Of a stretch of DNA of 64,000 nucleotides, positions 43,310 to 56,759 are shown in pieces. Location of the stretch: positions 54,322,639-54,386,638 of the forward strand of contig NC_089220.1 in assembly GCF_963924675.1 (NCBI RefSeq), read 5' to 3'. The number at the start of each line of letters is the position of its first letter. Position 1 is the stretch's first letter. Made by a program: the position numbers and the translations under genes. The notes beneath the pieces were generated by a model that ran no database searches, was not told the origin of the DNA, and saw only the letters and a program-made list of their open reading frames with translations. This DNA is from Phocoena phocoena. Its lineage: Eukaryota; Chordata; Mammalia; Artiodactyla; Phocoenidae.

Positions 43310-44850
43310 CAAAAGGAAGAAGACAACAGTGTGGTATTGGCATAAAGACAAACAGACCAATAGAATAGAACAGAAAGCCCAGAAATAAATGTTGGACAAG
43401 GGTCCAAAAATCACTCAATGGAGAAAGGACCGTCTTTAACAAATGGTGCTAGGAAAACTAGATATTCACATGCAAAAGAATGAAGCTGAATCCTTATCTT
43501 ACAGCATACACAAAAGTTAACCCAAAATGGATTAAAAACCTAAACGTGAAACCTAAAACTATAAAACTCCTAGAAGAAAACATATGGGAAAAGCTTCATG
43601 ATATTGGACTTGGCAATGATTTCTTGGCATGATATTGGACTTGGCAATGATTTCTTCTATTCTTTGCAAAAAAAGCAAAAATAGACAAATGGGGCTACAT
43701 CAAACTAAAACTTTCATGCATCAAAGGACACAATCAACACAGTTAAAAGGCAAATAGCAGAAGAGGAGGAAGTATTTGCAAATCTTATGTCTGATTAGTA
43801 GTTAATATATAGAATACATAAAGAACTCCCATAACTGAACAACACTCAATTAAAAAATAAAAAAACGACTTAGACATTCCTCCAATGATAAACAAATGGC
43901 CAACAAGCACATGAAAAGATGCTCAACATCACTAATTATCACAGAAATACAAATCAAATTCACAATGAGATATCACATCAACACCGATTAGGATGGCTAC
44001 TATCAAAAAACCCCAGAAAATAACAAGTTTTGTCAAGGATGAGGTGAAATTGGAACCTTTGTACACTAACTGTGGGATTGTAAAATGGCACAGAAAACCA
44101 AATGGAGTATCCTCAAAATATTAAAAATAGAGCTACCATATAACCCAAAAATCCCAGGGACTTCCCTGGTGGTCCGTCCAGTGGTTAAGACTCCGCGCTC
44201 CCAATGCAGGGGGCCCAGGTTCAATCCCTGGTCAGGGAACTACATCCTGCATGTCACAACTAAAAGATCCCGCAAGCCTCAATGAAGATCCCACACACAG
44301 CCATGAAGATCCCACGTGCTGCAACTAAAACCCAGCACAGCCAAAATAAATAAATATTAAAAACAAAAACAAAAACCCCACTTGAGTATATATCCAAACT
44401 AACTGAAAGCCAGGTTTCAAAGAGTTATCTGTATACCCATGTTCATAGCCGCACTATCCACAACCACCAAAGGAGCAACCCAAATGTCCACCAACAGATG
44501 AAGAAGTAAATAAAATGTGATATATACATACAATGGAATATCATCAGTCTTTTAAATGAAGGAAATCTTGTCATACACTACATGGATGAACCTTGAGGAC
44601 ATTACGCTAAGTGAAATAAACCAGTCGCAAAAAAGACAAGTACTACATGATTCTATCTAGAGTCGTCCAATTCATAGAAAGAGAAAGCTAAATGGCGGTT
44701 ATGAGGGTATGAGGGAGTAGAGAGAGGGGGAAAAAAGGAGTTGTTTTAATGGGCATAGTTTCAGATTTGTAAGATGAAAAAGTTCTGGAAATCTGTTAAA
44801 CCACGTTAATATATGCAACACTACTGAAATGTACACTTAAAAATGGTTAA
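43310..44850 (+). mobile_element. L1 LINE ORF2 3' and 3' UTR remnant
   Basis: gtgtggtattggcataaaga, ttgaacaagggtcc-like, ataaaactcctagaagaaaa, gccaacaagcacatgaaaag and caatggaatatcatcagtc are in L1 order on the plus strand. A SINE (44157-44375) is nested in it and an internal 28-31 base tandem duplication is at 43594-43655. Confidence 0.85.
44157..44375 (+). mobile_element. CHR-type SINE nested in L1
   Basis: gggacttccctggtggtccg to cagccaaaataaataaat. Its head carries a small gtcc duplication (ggtccgtccagtgg). Confidence 0.9.
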
Positions 44851-44853
44851 GAA

Positions 44854-44982
44854 GGGACTCCCCTGGCGGTCCAGTGGTTAAGATGCTGCACTTCCACTGG
44901 AGGGGGCACGGGTTTGATCCCTGGGGGGGGGGGGGGCGGGGGGACTAAAATCCTACATGCTGCGCAGCATGGCAAAAAATAA
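44854..44982 (+). mobile_element. Short CHR SINE with G-run
   Basis: gggactcccctggcggtcca to gcgcagcatggc plus A-rich end. The B-box region is followed by 14 G, one C and six G (44923-44943) where related copies have tcaggga-like sequence. Confidence 0.9.
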
Positions 44983-45189
44983 AAAGATTAAGGTAAATTT
45001 TATGTGTTTTTACCACAATAAAGCTTTTTTTTTTAAAGGAAGAAGACAGCTAAGCTATAACTAAATTAGAAAAGGCAAAATACAAGAGACTAGGAATTAG
45101 AATTTCCAGATCTTTCTTTCACCATAAGACAAAGTATAGTGTGGTAAATATTAGAAAGAACAAAGGGGTAGAGGAGGGTGAGTCCTACT

Positions 45190-45350
45190 TCTCTCCCTTA
45201 ATAGCATGAGATTCTAGGTCAGTCTTACTTTTCTCACTTCCAAATAAGACTAGTAATACTTGTATTATCTGCTTCACAAGGCTGTTGAAAACTTCGGATG
45301 AGATAAAAGCATGTGAAAGTCTTAAAAACTATAAATTCACATAAATGAAG
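45190..45350 (+). repeat. MIR SINE (partial)
   Basis: gtcagtcttacttttctcac, gactagtaatacttgtatta and gaaaacttcggatgagataa match the 3' half of MIR. Confidence 0.6.
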
Positions 45351-46630
45351 ATACCACTGCAAACAATTAATTCCCTGGAAATTGTTATTCAAACTTAAGG
45401 TGTTATACTTTAAAATTAATAACGAAAATAAAAGTAAACTTTACAATGCATTTAGAATTTGTTTTGCAGAGGTTTTAAGAGGAGGAAGAAAAAAATCTGT
45501 TGACATTAACTTCAAAAAACTGGTAACACAGCGTTTATCTGAGGGCATTATTTTATTTCTTGACTTTTCCATTTTAGATCTTTTTTGCTATTAGAGAAGA
45601 TATGGGTTATTATACCAAACATACATGCACAGCTTTCCTCTCATGTGCTCCCAATACAGTTCTATCAGGTTGGGCTTGAATCAATATTCAAGTTTACATT
45701 ATTATGACCATGTAAACATTTTTTTCAAGCTATCTTGTAAACTATAATTACATTTCCTTGCTTCTCTTTCTTTAAATATTTCATTTTCATATGTTTCGTT
45801 GCCTTTGAAAAATGACCCCACATCCTTGAGGTCTTATAAAGGTCCTTCAAAAGCAACTGTCACTCATACTTATCAATTCTATTTTCCCTTCCAGAGCCAT
45901 CCTTTCTGAAACCATCTAACCTTCTGCAACAGTTTAGACTGGCTTGTCCTGTCTAGGTTTGTCTCTTCATTTTGATCCAAGGAATTCCTTTCACTTGTCC
46001 CCTTGGTTGAATCTCATTTATAATAAAATCTTTTTCTTTGTTGATTTACTCCCTTTTGTAGAGAATCATTTCTGTAACTCTGAAAAAGGGTATGTAGGGT
46101 GAAAAAAAGACTTTCCAATTCTAAAATCCTCATAACTGAATGACAGATTGTGAGTTTAAAATTCTAGAATGAAAATAATTTTTTCTTAAAAGTTTTGAAG
46201 GAATTTATTGTTTCCTAGCATCTGACATTGCTGTTGAGAACATCTGATGTCTTTTTACTTCTTATCCTCGACATGTAACCTTTTTTCCTCCACAGAAGCT
46301 TTTAGTTTCTGTTTATCCCAGGTGTTCTGAAATTGCATAATAATATGTGCCCTAAGGTGAGTCTTTTCCATTCATTCTGCAAGGCATTCATTTGGAAGGC
46401 CTATTTTAATCTATTTACATCATTCAGTTCTTATGTTCTGTATCTATTATTTATTTGATAATTTCCTCCTACTGATTTTCTCTTTGTTGAATTCACACTG
46501 CTCAGGTGTTGGACCTCCCGGATTGATCCTCTACTTTTCTTACCTTTCCCCACATTTTTCTTCTAACCCTCTGATTCATTCTACTCTGCCATAACTCTTT
46601 TACTGGATTTTTAATGTGAGTCAAATTTTT

Positions 46631-46837
46631 TTTTTTTTTTTTTTGCGGTATGCAGGCCTCTCACTGTTGCGGCCTCTCCCCTTGCGGAGCACAGGCTCCG
46701 GACGCACAGGCTCAGCGGCCATGGCTCATGGGCCCAGCCACTCCACGGCATGTGGGATCTTCCCGGAGTGGGGCACAAACCCATGTCCCCTGCATCGGCA
46801 GGCGGACTCTCAACCACTGTGCCACCAGGGGAAGCCC
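46631..46837 (-). mobile_element. Young CHR SINE (poly-A subtype)
   Basis: T tail, gcggtatgcaggcctctcac, through to gccaccaggggaagccc. Perfect 16-bp duplication tgtgagtcaaattttt at 46615-46630 and 46838-46853. Confidence 0.95.
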
Positions 46838-47116
46838 TGTGAGTCAAATTTTTAACTTCCATTTTTTATTCTCTGAGTAATCAATATTCCTTTTTCACTG
46901 CCGTATCTCCTGCTATCTCTCTATAATTTACTTTAAATTTTCTTCTGTTCTCAGCACTATCTGTCTCTTCTGAGTGCCTTTTGACTACTTATTTTGGTCT
47001 CTCAAGTACAGTGATCTTCAAACTTCTGTTCAAGAATAAGTGTGAGGCGTTACAAAACAAATTAGAGGCTGGATAAAGCTTGGCAACTGGTGGGCCTCAG
47101 TGCAGGATGGCATTCT

Positions 47117-47228
47117 TTTTTTTTTGGCCACATCATGCAGCTTGCAGGATCTTAGCTCCCAGACCAGGAATGAAACCCATGACCTTAGCAGTGAAAGTGC
47201 AGAGTCCTAACGACTGGGAATGCCCAAT
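47117..47228 (-). mobile_element. Short CHR-type SINE
   Basis: tttttggccacatcatgcag to cctaacgactgggaatgccc, flanked by the duplication gatggcattc. Confidence 0.85.
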
Positions 47229-48927
47229 GATGGCATTCCTTGACGGGGGAACCCACTAAATGTCAGTGCTCTACATTATGTCCCTTGGGTTAAGTTTTCC
47301 CAAAGAAGAATGTTTCAACTTAAGTAAGGCAACAAGCATTCTGGGAGCAAAGAAGACAAACAGGGCTGGTGATTTCACCATTCAATATATAAACTTTCCT
47401 TCAACTTCCCATTTTCGCTAAGACCCTTCACCCCTGCCCCACCTCCCAACAGCTGTGTTAACTTCTCTGCTTTTGCCCTCTTCAAATAACGAACATCCAG
47501 TTTTTTGCTGGCTATACTAGATGGAGAAGGAAAATCTAGGGTCTAAACTACTCTAGACTTTTAACAAATCTTACAATTTTTAGTTGCATTCAGCACTCCT
47601 ATCTTCAGAGGCCCTTGGAACCTGAAATTCCTGAGCCTTTCTGGGATTTCGTGGGAATATCCATCTTGTTTCTTATTAACTTCCCTCTCTGCAGACACAG
47701 AGCTGAACGCAAAAAAGTGAAAACCTAAGTTAATCAGTTAAAACTGGTCCATCTGCTTTCTTCCAAAACGTTGAATTCTCATCTGTTGATACCTCCTCTT
47801 CTGTTCTTTGTCCTTTTGGGTTTATACTATTTTATTTATTTTTTACTTTATCTGATTTATATTTTTCATTTATTTTACTGAATTTAGGTATACAAATTAC
47901 TCTATGCTGAACCCCTTTTATTTAGTATTTTTAAAAATCTCTAACCAATATCATTTCCTAGTGTAATAATATTAATTCAACAGCTATTTAATGAGCTAAT
48001 TCTGTGTGTCAGACACTACTATTCTAAGCACTAGAAATTTAGCTGTGAACGAAACAAAGTCCCTGCTCTCAAGGAGCTGACGTTCCAGTGGGGAGATAGA
48101 GACTTTTTTTAATCTAACTATATTTCTAATATGTATGTGGTACCAAGTGCTAAGAACAAAATAAAAGAGAGGATGAGGTAGTAAGAAAGCCAGTCATGCA
48201 GCTGTCTGGAGGAAGAAAATGACAGGCAGCAGAAAGAGCAAGTTCTGAGATAAGTAAGTGCCTTGCCTGGCATGTTTACAGAAAAACAGATCAGCAAGAA
48301 GGGCAGTATGGCTGGATTTGCTTAAATATTCCTCAATTTGACTTGAGTTCTTTCTAAGATTTGGCTTTACTAAGTATATCACAGTAAACTCCCTCATGTA
48401 AATGCCTATTTGTAAAAAGCAATTTCCTTTGAGTTATATTCTCAAAATTCAGTATGTAGCATAAACCATAAAGTTAAGCACAGCTTTGACCTATGTTTAA
48501 AAGAAAATATTCTAGAATTTCTCCTTAAGAAATAATGATGAATCTACAGGCAAATTATTAGAAGTATTAGACTTACAAAGTTATTGGCTAAAAGAGAAAT
48601 ATGTAAGAATAAGTAACATTTCTATCATTAGAAATAATTTTTAAAGGCCATATGAAAGAATTAATCATGAACAACCATGTTCTACTGCAGTATTTTTCCT
48701 AAGAAAATAACCATTTGTTGGTACACTATGTAGTCCAGCCCATATCACTCCAATGAAAATACTAATTTCTCATATTGACCTAGCTGCCACAACCAACGGT
48801 GGGTCAGGCTTTATCCTCCTAGATCTCCATTAATGCCCTATTTCCTTCTTAAAATTCTTTATACCTCCAAGAAGTAAATCTATTATGTTACCATTCTCCC
48901 AATCCCCTCACCTCTTCTATTCTTTAT

Positions 48928-50193
48928 TATTTTTTTAAATTTCTATTTTATATTGGAGTATAGTTGATTTACAACGTGTATGTTAGTTTCAGATGTACAG
49001 CAAAGTGATTTAGCTATATATACATATATCTATTCTTTTTCAGATTCTTTTCCCATATAGGTTATCACAAAGTATTGAGTAGTTTCCCTGTGCTGTACAG
49101 TAGGTGCTGTTGATTATCTATTTTACATATGTAGTGTGTATATGTTAACCCCAACCTTCTAATTTACCCCTTCCCCCCCACCTTTCCTCTTTGGTAACCA
49201 AGTTTGTTTTCTATGTCTGTGAGTCTATTTCTGCTTTGTAAATAAGTTCATTTGTATCATTTTTTAGATTCCATATATAAGACATATCATATATTTGTCT
49301 TTCTCTGTCTGACTGACTTCACTTAGTATGATAATCTCTAGGTCTAGGCATGTTGCTGCAAATGGCATTACTTCATTCTTTTTTATGGCTGAGTAATATT
49401 CCACTGATATGTACAACATCTTCTTTAACCATCCGTCTGTCCATGGACATTTAGGTTACTTCCATGTGTTGGCTATTGTAAACAGTGCTGCAATGAACAC
49501 TGGGATGCATGTATCTTTTCAAATTATGGTTTTCTCCAGATACATGCCCAGGAGTGCTTTTGCTGGATCATATGGCAGCTCTATTTATAGTTTTTTAAGG
49601 CACCTCCATACTGCTCTCCATAGTGGCTGTGCCAATTTACATTCCCACCAACAGTGTCGGACAGTTCCCTTTTCTCCACACCCTCTCCAGCATTTATTTT
49701 CTGTAGACTTTTTGATGATGGCCATTCTGACCAGTGCTGAGGTGATACCTCACTGTAGTTTTGATTTGCATTTCTCTAATAATTAGCAATGTTGAGCATC
49801 TTTTCACGTGCTTTTTGGCCACCTGTATGTCTTCTTTGGAGAAAAGATCTGCCCATTTTTTTTGACTGGGTTGTTTGTTTTTCTAATATTGAGCTGCATG
49901 AGCTGTTTGTATATTTTGGAGATTAATACCTTGTTGGCCACATTGTTTGCAAATATTTTCTCCCATTCTGTGGGCTGTCTTTGTGTTTTATTTACAGTTT
50001 CCTTTGCTGTGCAAAAGCTTTTAAGTTTAATTTCCTTTGCTGTGCAAAAGCTTTTAAGTTTAATTAGGTCCCAATTGTTTATTTTTGTTTTTATTTTCCT
50101 TATTTTAGGAGGTGGATCCAAAAAGATATTGCTGCAATTCATCCTGAAAAGTGCTGTTCTGCCTATGTTTTCCTCTAAGAGTTTTCCCTCACC
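48928..50193 (-). mobile_element. L1 LINE, ORF2 C-terminal end and 3' UTR, antisense
   Basis: On plus, tatattggagtatagttgat and tgctgtacagtaggtgctgt mark the reversed 3' UTR. On minus, a broken frame with [32 protein letters not shown] and [13 protein letters not shown] is the L1 ORF2 C-terminal region. A 33-base in-frame tandem duplication sits at 49998-50063. Not intact, 5' truncated. Confidence 0.93.
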
Positions 50194-50639
50194 TCTTGTA
50201 TAATCTTCCCTCCCTTTTGCTCTCAAAGTATTTGTTCTGTACCCCTATTATAGCACTCCTATAAAAGCTGAAATACATAACCATTTTTTGTCTTTTGCTC
50301 TCTAAGTATTTGTTCTGCACCTCTATTATAGCACTCTTATAAGAGCTATATTATTTGTCCTCCTCCTTACCTTGGTCACAATGGATGAAGTATCTCTGCT
50401 GCTACAAAAGGTCAAACCCTGAATTCATGACTTGGATCACTTCTCCCACCCATCTTCTCAAGAATGTTGCTTCTTAAACTATCTTCACTCTCTCCTTATC
50501 AGTTTCTCTCAGTATATTAGATTACTTCCATTAGCCTTCAAACATGTAAAAATATCTCTCATCTTTTATCTAATAATTTATAATATACATACTATAATTT
50601 AGTTTAAAAACAACCAAAGGACAATCATAAGCTATGTTA

Positions 50640-51260
50640 AGGATTTGGATTTTGTTCCAAATACAACGGGAAGACAATGAAGTTGTCTACTTCTACACCC
50701 TCCATTTACTCGTAAATTTGAATTCTTCTTTATCACGATTCTGAAATTCCCCCAAGATCACAATCTCCTTGTTTATAAATCCAACTGGACATGTTCTGAT
50801 TCATCTTTCTGATCTGCTCATCATAGCATCCAACAGTAATGATGACTTCCTCCCTGAAAGGCTCTCTCTTCTTGCCCTTTACTGACATATCACAGTCACC
50901 TAGTTTTGTTGTGTTTTCCAGTTCAGCTCATTTCAGCTTCAAGGCCTTAGTGTATGCAGTTTCTTCTACCTGGAATGCTCTCCCACCCCTGTACCTCACC
51001 CCCACACTCCCACTCAGAGCCTTCAACCTAACTGAAGCCCACTCATTAATCTGGGCACATTTAAACATCCCTTCCAGAAAAGTATTCCCACACCCTCCAA
51101 ATTAGTTAGGTTCCCCCAATGATGCTTCTATAGCATCCTTTTTCCCCATAGCACACATCACATTTGTGATACTCATTCAATGTCTATCTTCCTTTGTCTC
51201 AAATTCCCTGAGAATAAGAACCAGGTCTACAAATACGTAGAGATACAGTACACACGCAGG
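50640..51260 (+). repeat. L2-type LINE remnant
   Basis: gtttcttctacctggaatgc, tctcccacccctgtacctca and gatactcattcaatgtctat are typical of L2 3' sequence. Confidence 0.6.
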
Positions 51261-51369
51261 CCTAGTACACACTTAATTCATTGTATGATAAACAAAAAGC
51301 ATCACAGGCCTTACCCTCCACCCAGTCCTAAACCTAGTTTATTACTTTCATAATCAATTGGAAAGTTGT

Positions 51370-51530
51370 ATAATAAAGTGCTTGGGCTTTAGAGCCTGAT
51401 AGAACTGAATTAAAGATCTGGCCCAGTTTCTCATTAGGGAACTTTGAACAAGTTACTTAACCTCTCTAAACCTCATCCACAAATAATCACACATACCTTG
51501 CTATAAAGATTAACTATCCTCTTCTTTTAT
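51370..51530 (+). repeat. MIR SINE
   Basis: aagtgcttgggctttagagc, caagttacttaacctctcta and tgctataaagattaactatc match MIR. Confidence 0.7.
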
Positions 51531-52889
51531 ACTGATACTGTTACCATATAAATAATTATTCTCTCCCCTCTTGAATAATGTTTTTCAAACATTATTCAGA
51601 ATGCTTCAAACCAGCTTATTTTTTTTAAAAGGAAAAATACAGAGTAGAAAAAATACATCAGAGTGCAATGTACACGTTAAGGGCATACTGTTGAAATACA
51701 CACAGAATTCAACTATTGGATTATTGGATTGAAATGTTACACGTACATCCTATTATGGGTTGCAGTCAAAAAATTTGAAAAACATTGCTACACTATTGCT
51801 ACAGATAAATTAATATTATTAGAATATTAAATTCAGTGAGATAAGGGCCCTTGGTTTTGTTCACTACTATGTCCCTAGAACCTAAAACTGTCTAGTATAA
51901 AACAGCACATAAATATTTGTTGAAAGACTTGAATGATATATCTGGTCCCAATTTAACTTTTCAAACATATTAATTCTACATTAATCCTGTCATTTACAGA
52001 GGACAACACATTCTCATGCCTGAGCCTGGGCTCATGCTATTCTCTCAGAGTAACAAGTTTCCTCCTTTTCTCAACTCACTAAGCCACTCAATGCCCTTTT
52101 ACTACTCTGTACTTTCTTATATAAAACCATACGAGAGGCATAAAGTCCACAAGTATAAAAGAAAACATGATATATTAAAAGTGAATATGCAGTACATGAA
52201 AAAATACAGTTCTACATCAAGTTCATACAGTTCAAGTTTTAGTTCAGTTATGACATACATCTAACAATTCAGCATGCCATCTTAAAATTTAAAAGCTCTT
52301 TTGGAGGATGACTTAAAAAACCCATACTCAATTAAAAATGAAAAGTCTGATCTATTACCTTCTTTTTTCTCTCTCTATAGGCATTTATGCTGACAGAGGT
52401 ACTCAAAATCATACCACTGATTATTCTTTTCATAAAGAGGGCAACACATAAAAATCTTAAGTCATCACTAAGGAATGAAAGCCAGGAATTTGAGTACTGC
52501 AATCAACTAGCTTTGCAATCCAGAAGTCACTCTGTGCCTCATCCACACATAAGCCAATTTGAAGACTCAAAGTGTTTAGAAGAAAAGAGGCTATCATAAC
52601 CACTAGTTTTGGAAACTGTTTTCAGAGGCTGAGCAGAATGTTCACACATTGACCTTTTTAAAGTTTCCACGTATTAAGCACTTACTATGTTCCAGAAATT
52701 GGGCTTTATTTATTTACATAAATGTTTCTATCATCTTTGGTCTTTGAAAAAAAAAAAAACACCATTTGGCTGGAACTACTTTCTTCCCCCTTTGGCTACT
52801 TTTCAAAAAAAATTAAAATCCTATGTTTTATGCAGAATTATTTGTTAGCATACCATAGAAGGTTCTGTTCTTTCTCTCTCTTCTTTTTT

Positions 52890-52985
52890 TTAGGTTATTA
52901 CAAAATACTGAATGCAGTTCCCTGTGCTATACAGTAGGACCTTGTTTATCTATTTTATACATAGTAATTTGTATCTGCTAATCTT
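52890..52985 (-). repeat. L1 3' UTR fragment
   Basis: ggttattacaaaatactgaa, gttccctgtgctatacagta and tctattttatacatagtaa reproduce the reversed L1 3' UTR also seen at 49060-49140. Confidence 0.8.
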
Positions 52986-53739
52986 TCTCTTGAAAGCCAC
53001 ACACACTTTTTATCTTTCCCATATTCAACTACAAGTAAGCAAGTAAAAAGACTACCAAATATTCTGACACTAAAAAAATTCTGCTTTTCAATTCTCACTT
53101 CAAATATCTCTCACCACCTACTAATTAGCCATCTTTGGTAACCCCTAATTATTCCAGAGTTCACAATCTTAAAAACTTGTCTTCTTTAGTACAACTCCTT
53201 TCATTCACTTTATCCCTACCAGAGGTTGAAGAGTGGAAAATTCCAACTTTTGCAATTTTAGAATGAGGTTATAAAGGGGGGGTGGGAAGGGACACCTGAC
53301 AGTAGTTGCTTGTTTTTTTTCAATCCACTTAAGATATCTAAGCCAAAAACACTTAAGTTCCAACATGAGTTTCATATTTCCCTGTATGAAACCTGCTTTC
53401 TTAGGTTTCAACCTTTACAACTGTAAAAAGAAAAGTGTTATGTATTTCTGAACAAGGATCAGTTGCCAAATAACATGACGTCCTCAAAGAAAAGGCAACA
53501 TGAATATTAAACTAAAATTTTAGTCGGCATAAATATAGTACATAATATGGTACTTAATAACACATTAAGAGCAGTACTACTAATTAACTTAAAGATGTGA
53601 TTTTTGGAACGAGAAAAACATCAGTGTTGGTCTCCGGCTACAAAAGGTAAACATTATTCTTTAATGTTTGGTTTTTCTGCTTCTACCCTATCCTGCCAAA
53701 AGCTTTAGCTGATCTTTGGGGTGCTGTGACTCAGGGTCC

Positions 53740-54560
53740 CAGAGTGTGGCTCTGGTCAGAACGCGAAACGCGCCCTACAAGGCGCCTCAAAGTTTAACAC
53801 AATTTGTATTATATTCTCCCAATCCTCTGGGTCCCTTCCACTTCCAGCCGTCCCAGCCACAGTGATTCCGAACTCTCGGGAAAGCTTTAGACTTACCCCC
53901 AAATCTCTTCCTAAATCAAGGTGGCGGCCCACATTTCCCCTACCGTCCTGAAGCACCGGCAGACAAACGTGGGGTCTAAGAAAAGAAACCTCGCACCACT
54001 CCACCCAACAGGTGGGAAGGAGGAGGGATGGACAGCTGGGCCGCGAGGCCAACGCAGGCCTCAAACAGGGCGGGAGTGGGAGGCCGCAGCCCTAGCGCGG
54101 CCTGAAACAAGGCAGGCGCCTTGCTGCCCCGCGTACCACCCACACCGGCCAATTCCAAGGCGCCCGCCCCAGCTGACCTGACGATGGATGCCACTCAATG
54201 CCATGAGCCGCAGTGTGGGCCAACCAAGCCGAAGAGGGCACTTCCACCGTCTCTGTCCCCACAAACACCGGAGCAGACGCCACCAGCGCCACGGCCGCCT
54301 CGTCGAGAGTGCGGCGCGCATGCGTCGGTGTCCCCGGAGGCGAGGAAGTCACGTGGTTGAGCAGCGCGCAGGCCTCGCCCTCCGCGGGATCCGGCGGGGG
54401 TCGGTCCTGCCCGGCCACGCCTCGCCCAGCCCCGCTCCTCCCAGCCCAGCCCAGCCCAGCCCCGTCCCCGCCCTGCCGCCACGGAGGGCGGGGCCGCTGC
54501 TCCAATTCAGTCTTTCCTCCTTTACGGGAACTTGCAGAGCCGAAGGAGAGTGTTCAGGGC
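53740..54560 (-). promoter_or_regulatory. PRPF39: PRPF39 CpG-island promoter
   Basis: Strong CpG density in an AT-rich neighbourhood, no TATA. An NRF1 site CGCGCATGCG is at 54315-54324 and a canonical E-box in GTCACGTGGT (CACGTG at 54350-54355); a short cccag tandem is at about 54436-54460. It lies at the right distance and orientation for the PRPF39 5' end and is the only CpG island between PRPF39 and TOGARAM1. Confidence 0.8.
53897..54345 (-). other. PRPF39: PRPF39 noncoding exon 1 (region)
   Basis: Two plausible donors on the minus strand: GGGG|gtaagt after 53897 (near consensus) and CAG|gtcagc after 54178. Either would join to the acceptor at 38403/38402. The transcription start is not determinable here. 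Confidence 0.45.
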
Positions 54561-56759
54561 CTTCCACACCCCTGATTTTAAACACAGACAGCGCCCCGCC
54601 CAGTCAAAGAAAAATACTGTTACTATTTTTGGGCAAACAACTGCCTAGGCTCCACGCCTCTACTTAAAAGTGGTCAGAAATTCAGCCTTAAACTCCTAAA
54701 TCTCACGATAGTTTGGACTCTGGGTCCACCGAGGTTTCCTGAAGGTGAAACAATAGTGGAGTTAGGGGCTTGAGGAACTGATTATTAAAGGGATATGTAA
54801 AATTATTCCCTGGACAAATGAAGGCTGCATCATTTTGATAATCTTAGCAGTACTCTTCAGCTATACTCCCATCCTCAGTTTAAAAAAAAAATTTTTTTTT
54901 TTTTCAAATCTGGCCTCTCTCCTGTTTATATTTCGAGGTTCCTGAATTCACCAACAATTTACCAGGCAATCGCTTGTTCAAGATTCAATAGTATCATAAC
55001 TGGGCTGCAATTTCCTCCTCTGGAATCTGTCTGCTTCCAGAAATATTTCTCTGCAAGATGATGTTTTCTGTCTATTAACCTGTTAATCATAAATCCCCTC
55101 AACAGCTCCTTTGCTTCCAAATATCAAAACCAGTCTTATCTTTCACTTACATCTAACTGCATCTAGTTGCAGCTTTCCCTTTGCATTGCCTCTTCTACTC
55201 TTCAAGCTAACTTTTCTGAATTCTCTGACAGTGCAGCCATGCTTTTTACTGGTGTACCCAGTGACGTTTATGTTCACTATGGGAAGGAGCAGTTAAGTGT
55301 CTCTGATATATTGGGAAGGCATGCAGACTTGGCCACAAACACTGTCATTCAGTGGCTCTGAGTGCCACAGCTTTCACTCCTCTCCTGGTTCTTTTCAAAC
55401 TTTCCTAAAGTAATCTCAAATTCTTCATCAGTAAATAAGATTATCTTTGAGATTCTCATCTCCTCTAAGAGCCATTTTCTAAAACTCTACCTGCTTCTTC
55501 AGTTTTATTCACTGTAGATTCATTGTTTCCCTTTATCTGCTTTTCTACATCTTAACCTTTCAAGCCAGTACTATTGCTTTCACGGTCCTGTTTAAAAACC
55601 TTCACTGGTTTCCCCCAATGCTTTTAAGAAAAACCTAAACATTTTAGCATTGAAAATATACTCCTTCGTAATAACACCAGCCCTCTTACTGGTTTCTGCC
55701 TTCCCATAAATTTACAAAACCCACTGTTCCCTTTTAAGTGTCTATGTCCCTTTTATGTGTCTCAACCTTTCAGTGTGTTTTCCTCTGTCTACAGTGCTTG
55801 CTCTCCTCACAGGTGAAAACTTATTTTTTTTTTTTTTTTACTTGATGTAGCTTTAGTTGACTTTAAAAGAAATTGTATGTCACAATTATAAGCTTTGGGA
55901 AGAAAAAAAAGATATTATACCAAATAGTGCAGTTTACAGGGTGGCAAGTTCTAAAATACAGTATTTAAAGTCAGGTGATTCAGAAACAGAACAAAAAGTT
56001 GGGACAGATGGGAAAAGGTGTTGTTTATTAATGTAATGGATTTCTTCCATTTACCTCTCCAAATCAACTGTCCACCTTTCTCTATCTTGACCTTTGCTCG
56101 CTGGTTCCTGGTTGGGTCTGGCCAACACGGTCCTGGAAGAACAGAAGGGAGGAGTGAGGTCAGAGTATTTATTCCCCTAGCTCCTTCCATGTGGTCTCCG
56201 TATCACTTTCTTCTTCCAGATTCCAGGTTTCCCTAAACCATTGTAAATAGTCCCTTATTAACCACTTCTCAAATTACCCTGATGTTGATAAGCCATGTAT
56301 TTCCTTCTGGGATTGTGACTGATAAAAGAGCAAAAAACTTCTTATACCCAGTGTTAGTCGCAGCTTCTTTCTGGACTATTCAGTAAAGATTCCTGTTTAT
56401 TCTGTTCAAAATGTAACATGCAATGAAAAAGCGCATAAAACACCACATGGCTCATTTATTACAGAACATATTTTCTCTAGGGAATGCTATTTGTTCATTT
56501 ACATCATAAATAAATCCATCATTGAATAGTGGTGGCTCTTGTATTAGTTCAAAACATTTAGACTCCTGTATTTAGTGTTCTTTCTTACTGGTTAAAGCAA
56601 ATAAAATTGTGGCTCTAGGAGATTTAAATCCAAACACAATATGGATATTGTCCCTCTCTACTATTATATGATCTGTGAGATTTAGTTCAAATGGTATCGC
56701 CTCAGTTCAGTCTTCCTGAGAGTTATTTGGATCCTACAATGCTCCAATTTGAATAATTT

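Larger units (their letters stand above)
38403..53896 (-). other. PRPF39: PRPF39 intron 1
   Basis: About 15.5 kb between the first coding exon and the CpG promoter, filled with CHR SINEs, three L1 pieces, MIRs and L2 remnants. The only longish open frames lie in repeats or are random. No gene or RNA gene recognised. Confidence 0.75.

Noticed and set aside
49804..50226. 140-codon frame on minus strand
   Set aside because: It is a fragment of L1 ORF2 with an insertion and frame damage, not a host gene.
54061..54667. Open frames of 80-159 codons in the GC-rich region near 54.3 kb
   Set aside because: High GC content lowers stop frequency in all frames. They overlap on both strands, have low-complexity Pro/Ala/Arg composition and sit in the CpG promoter.
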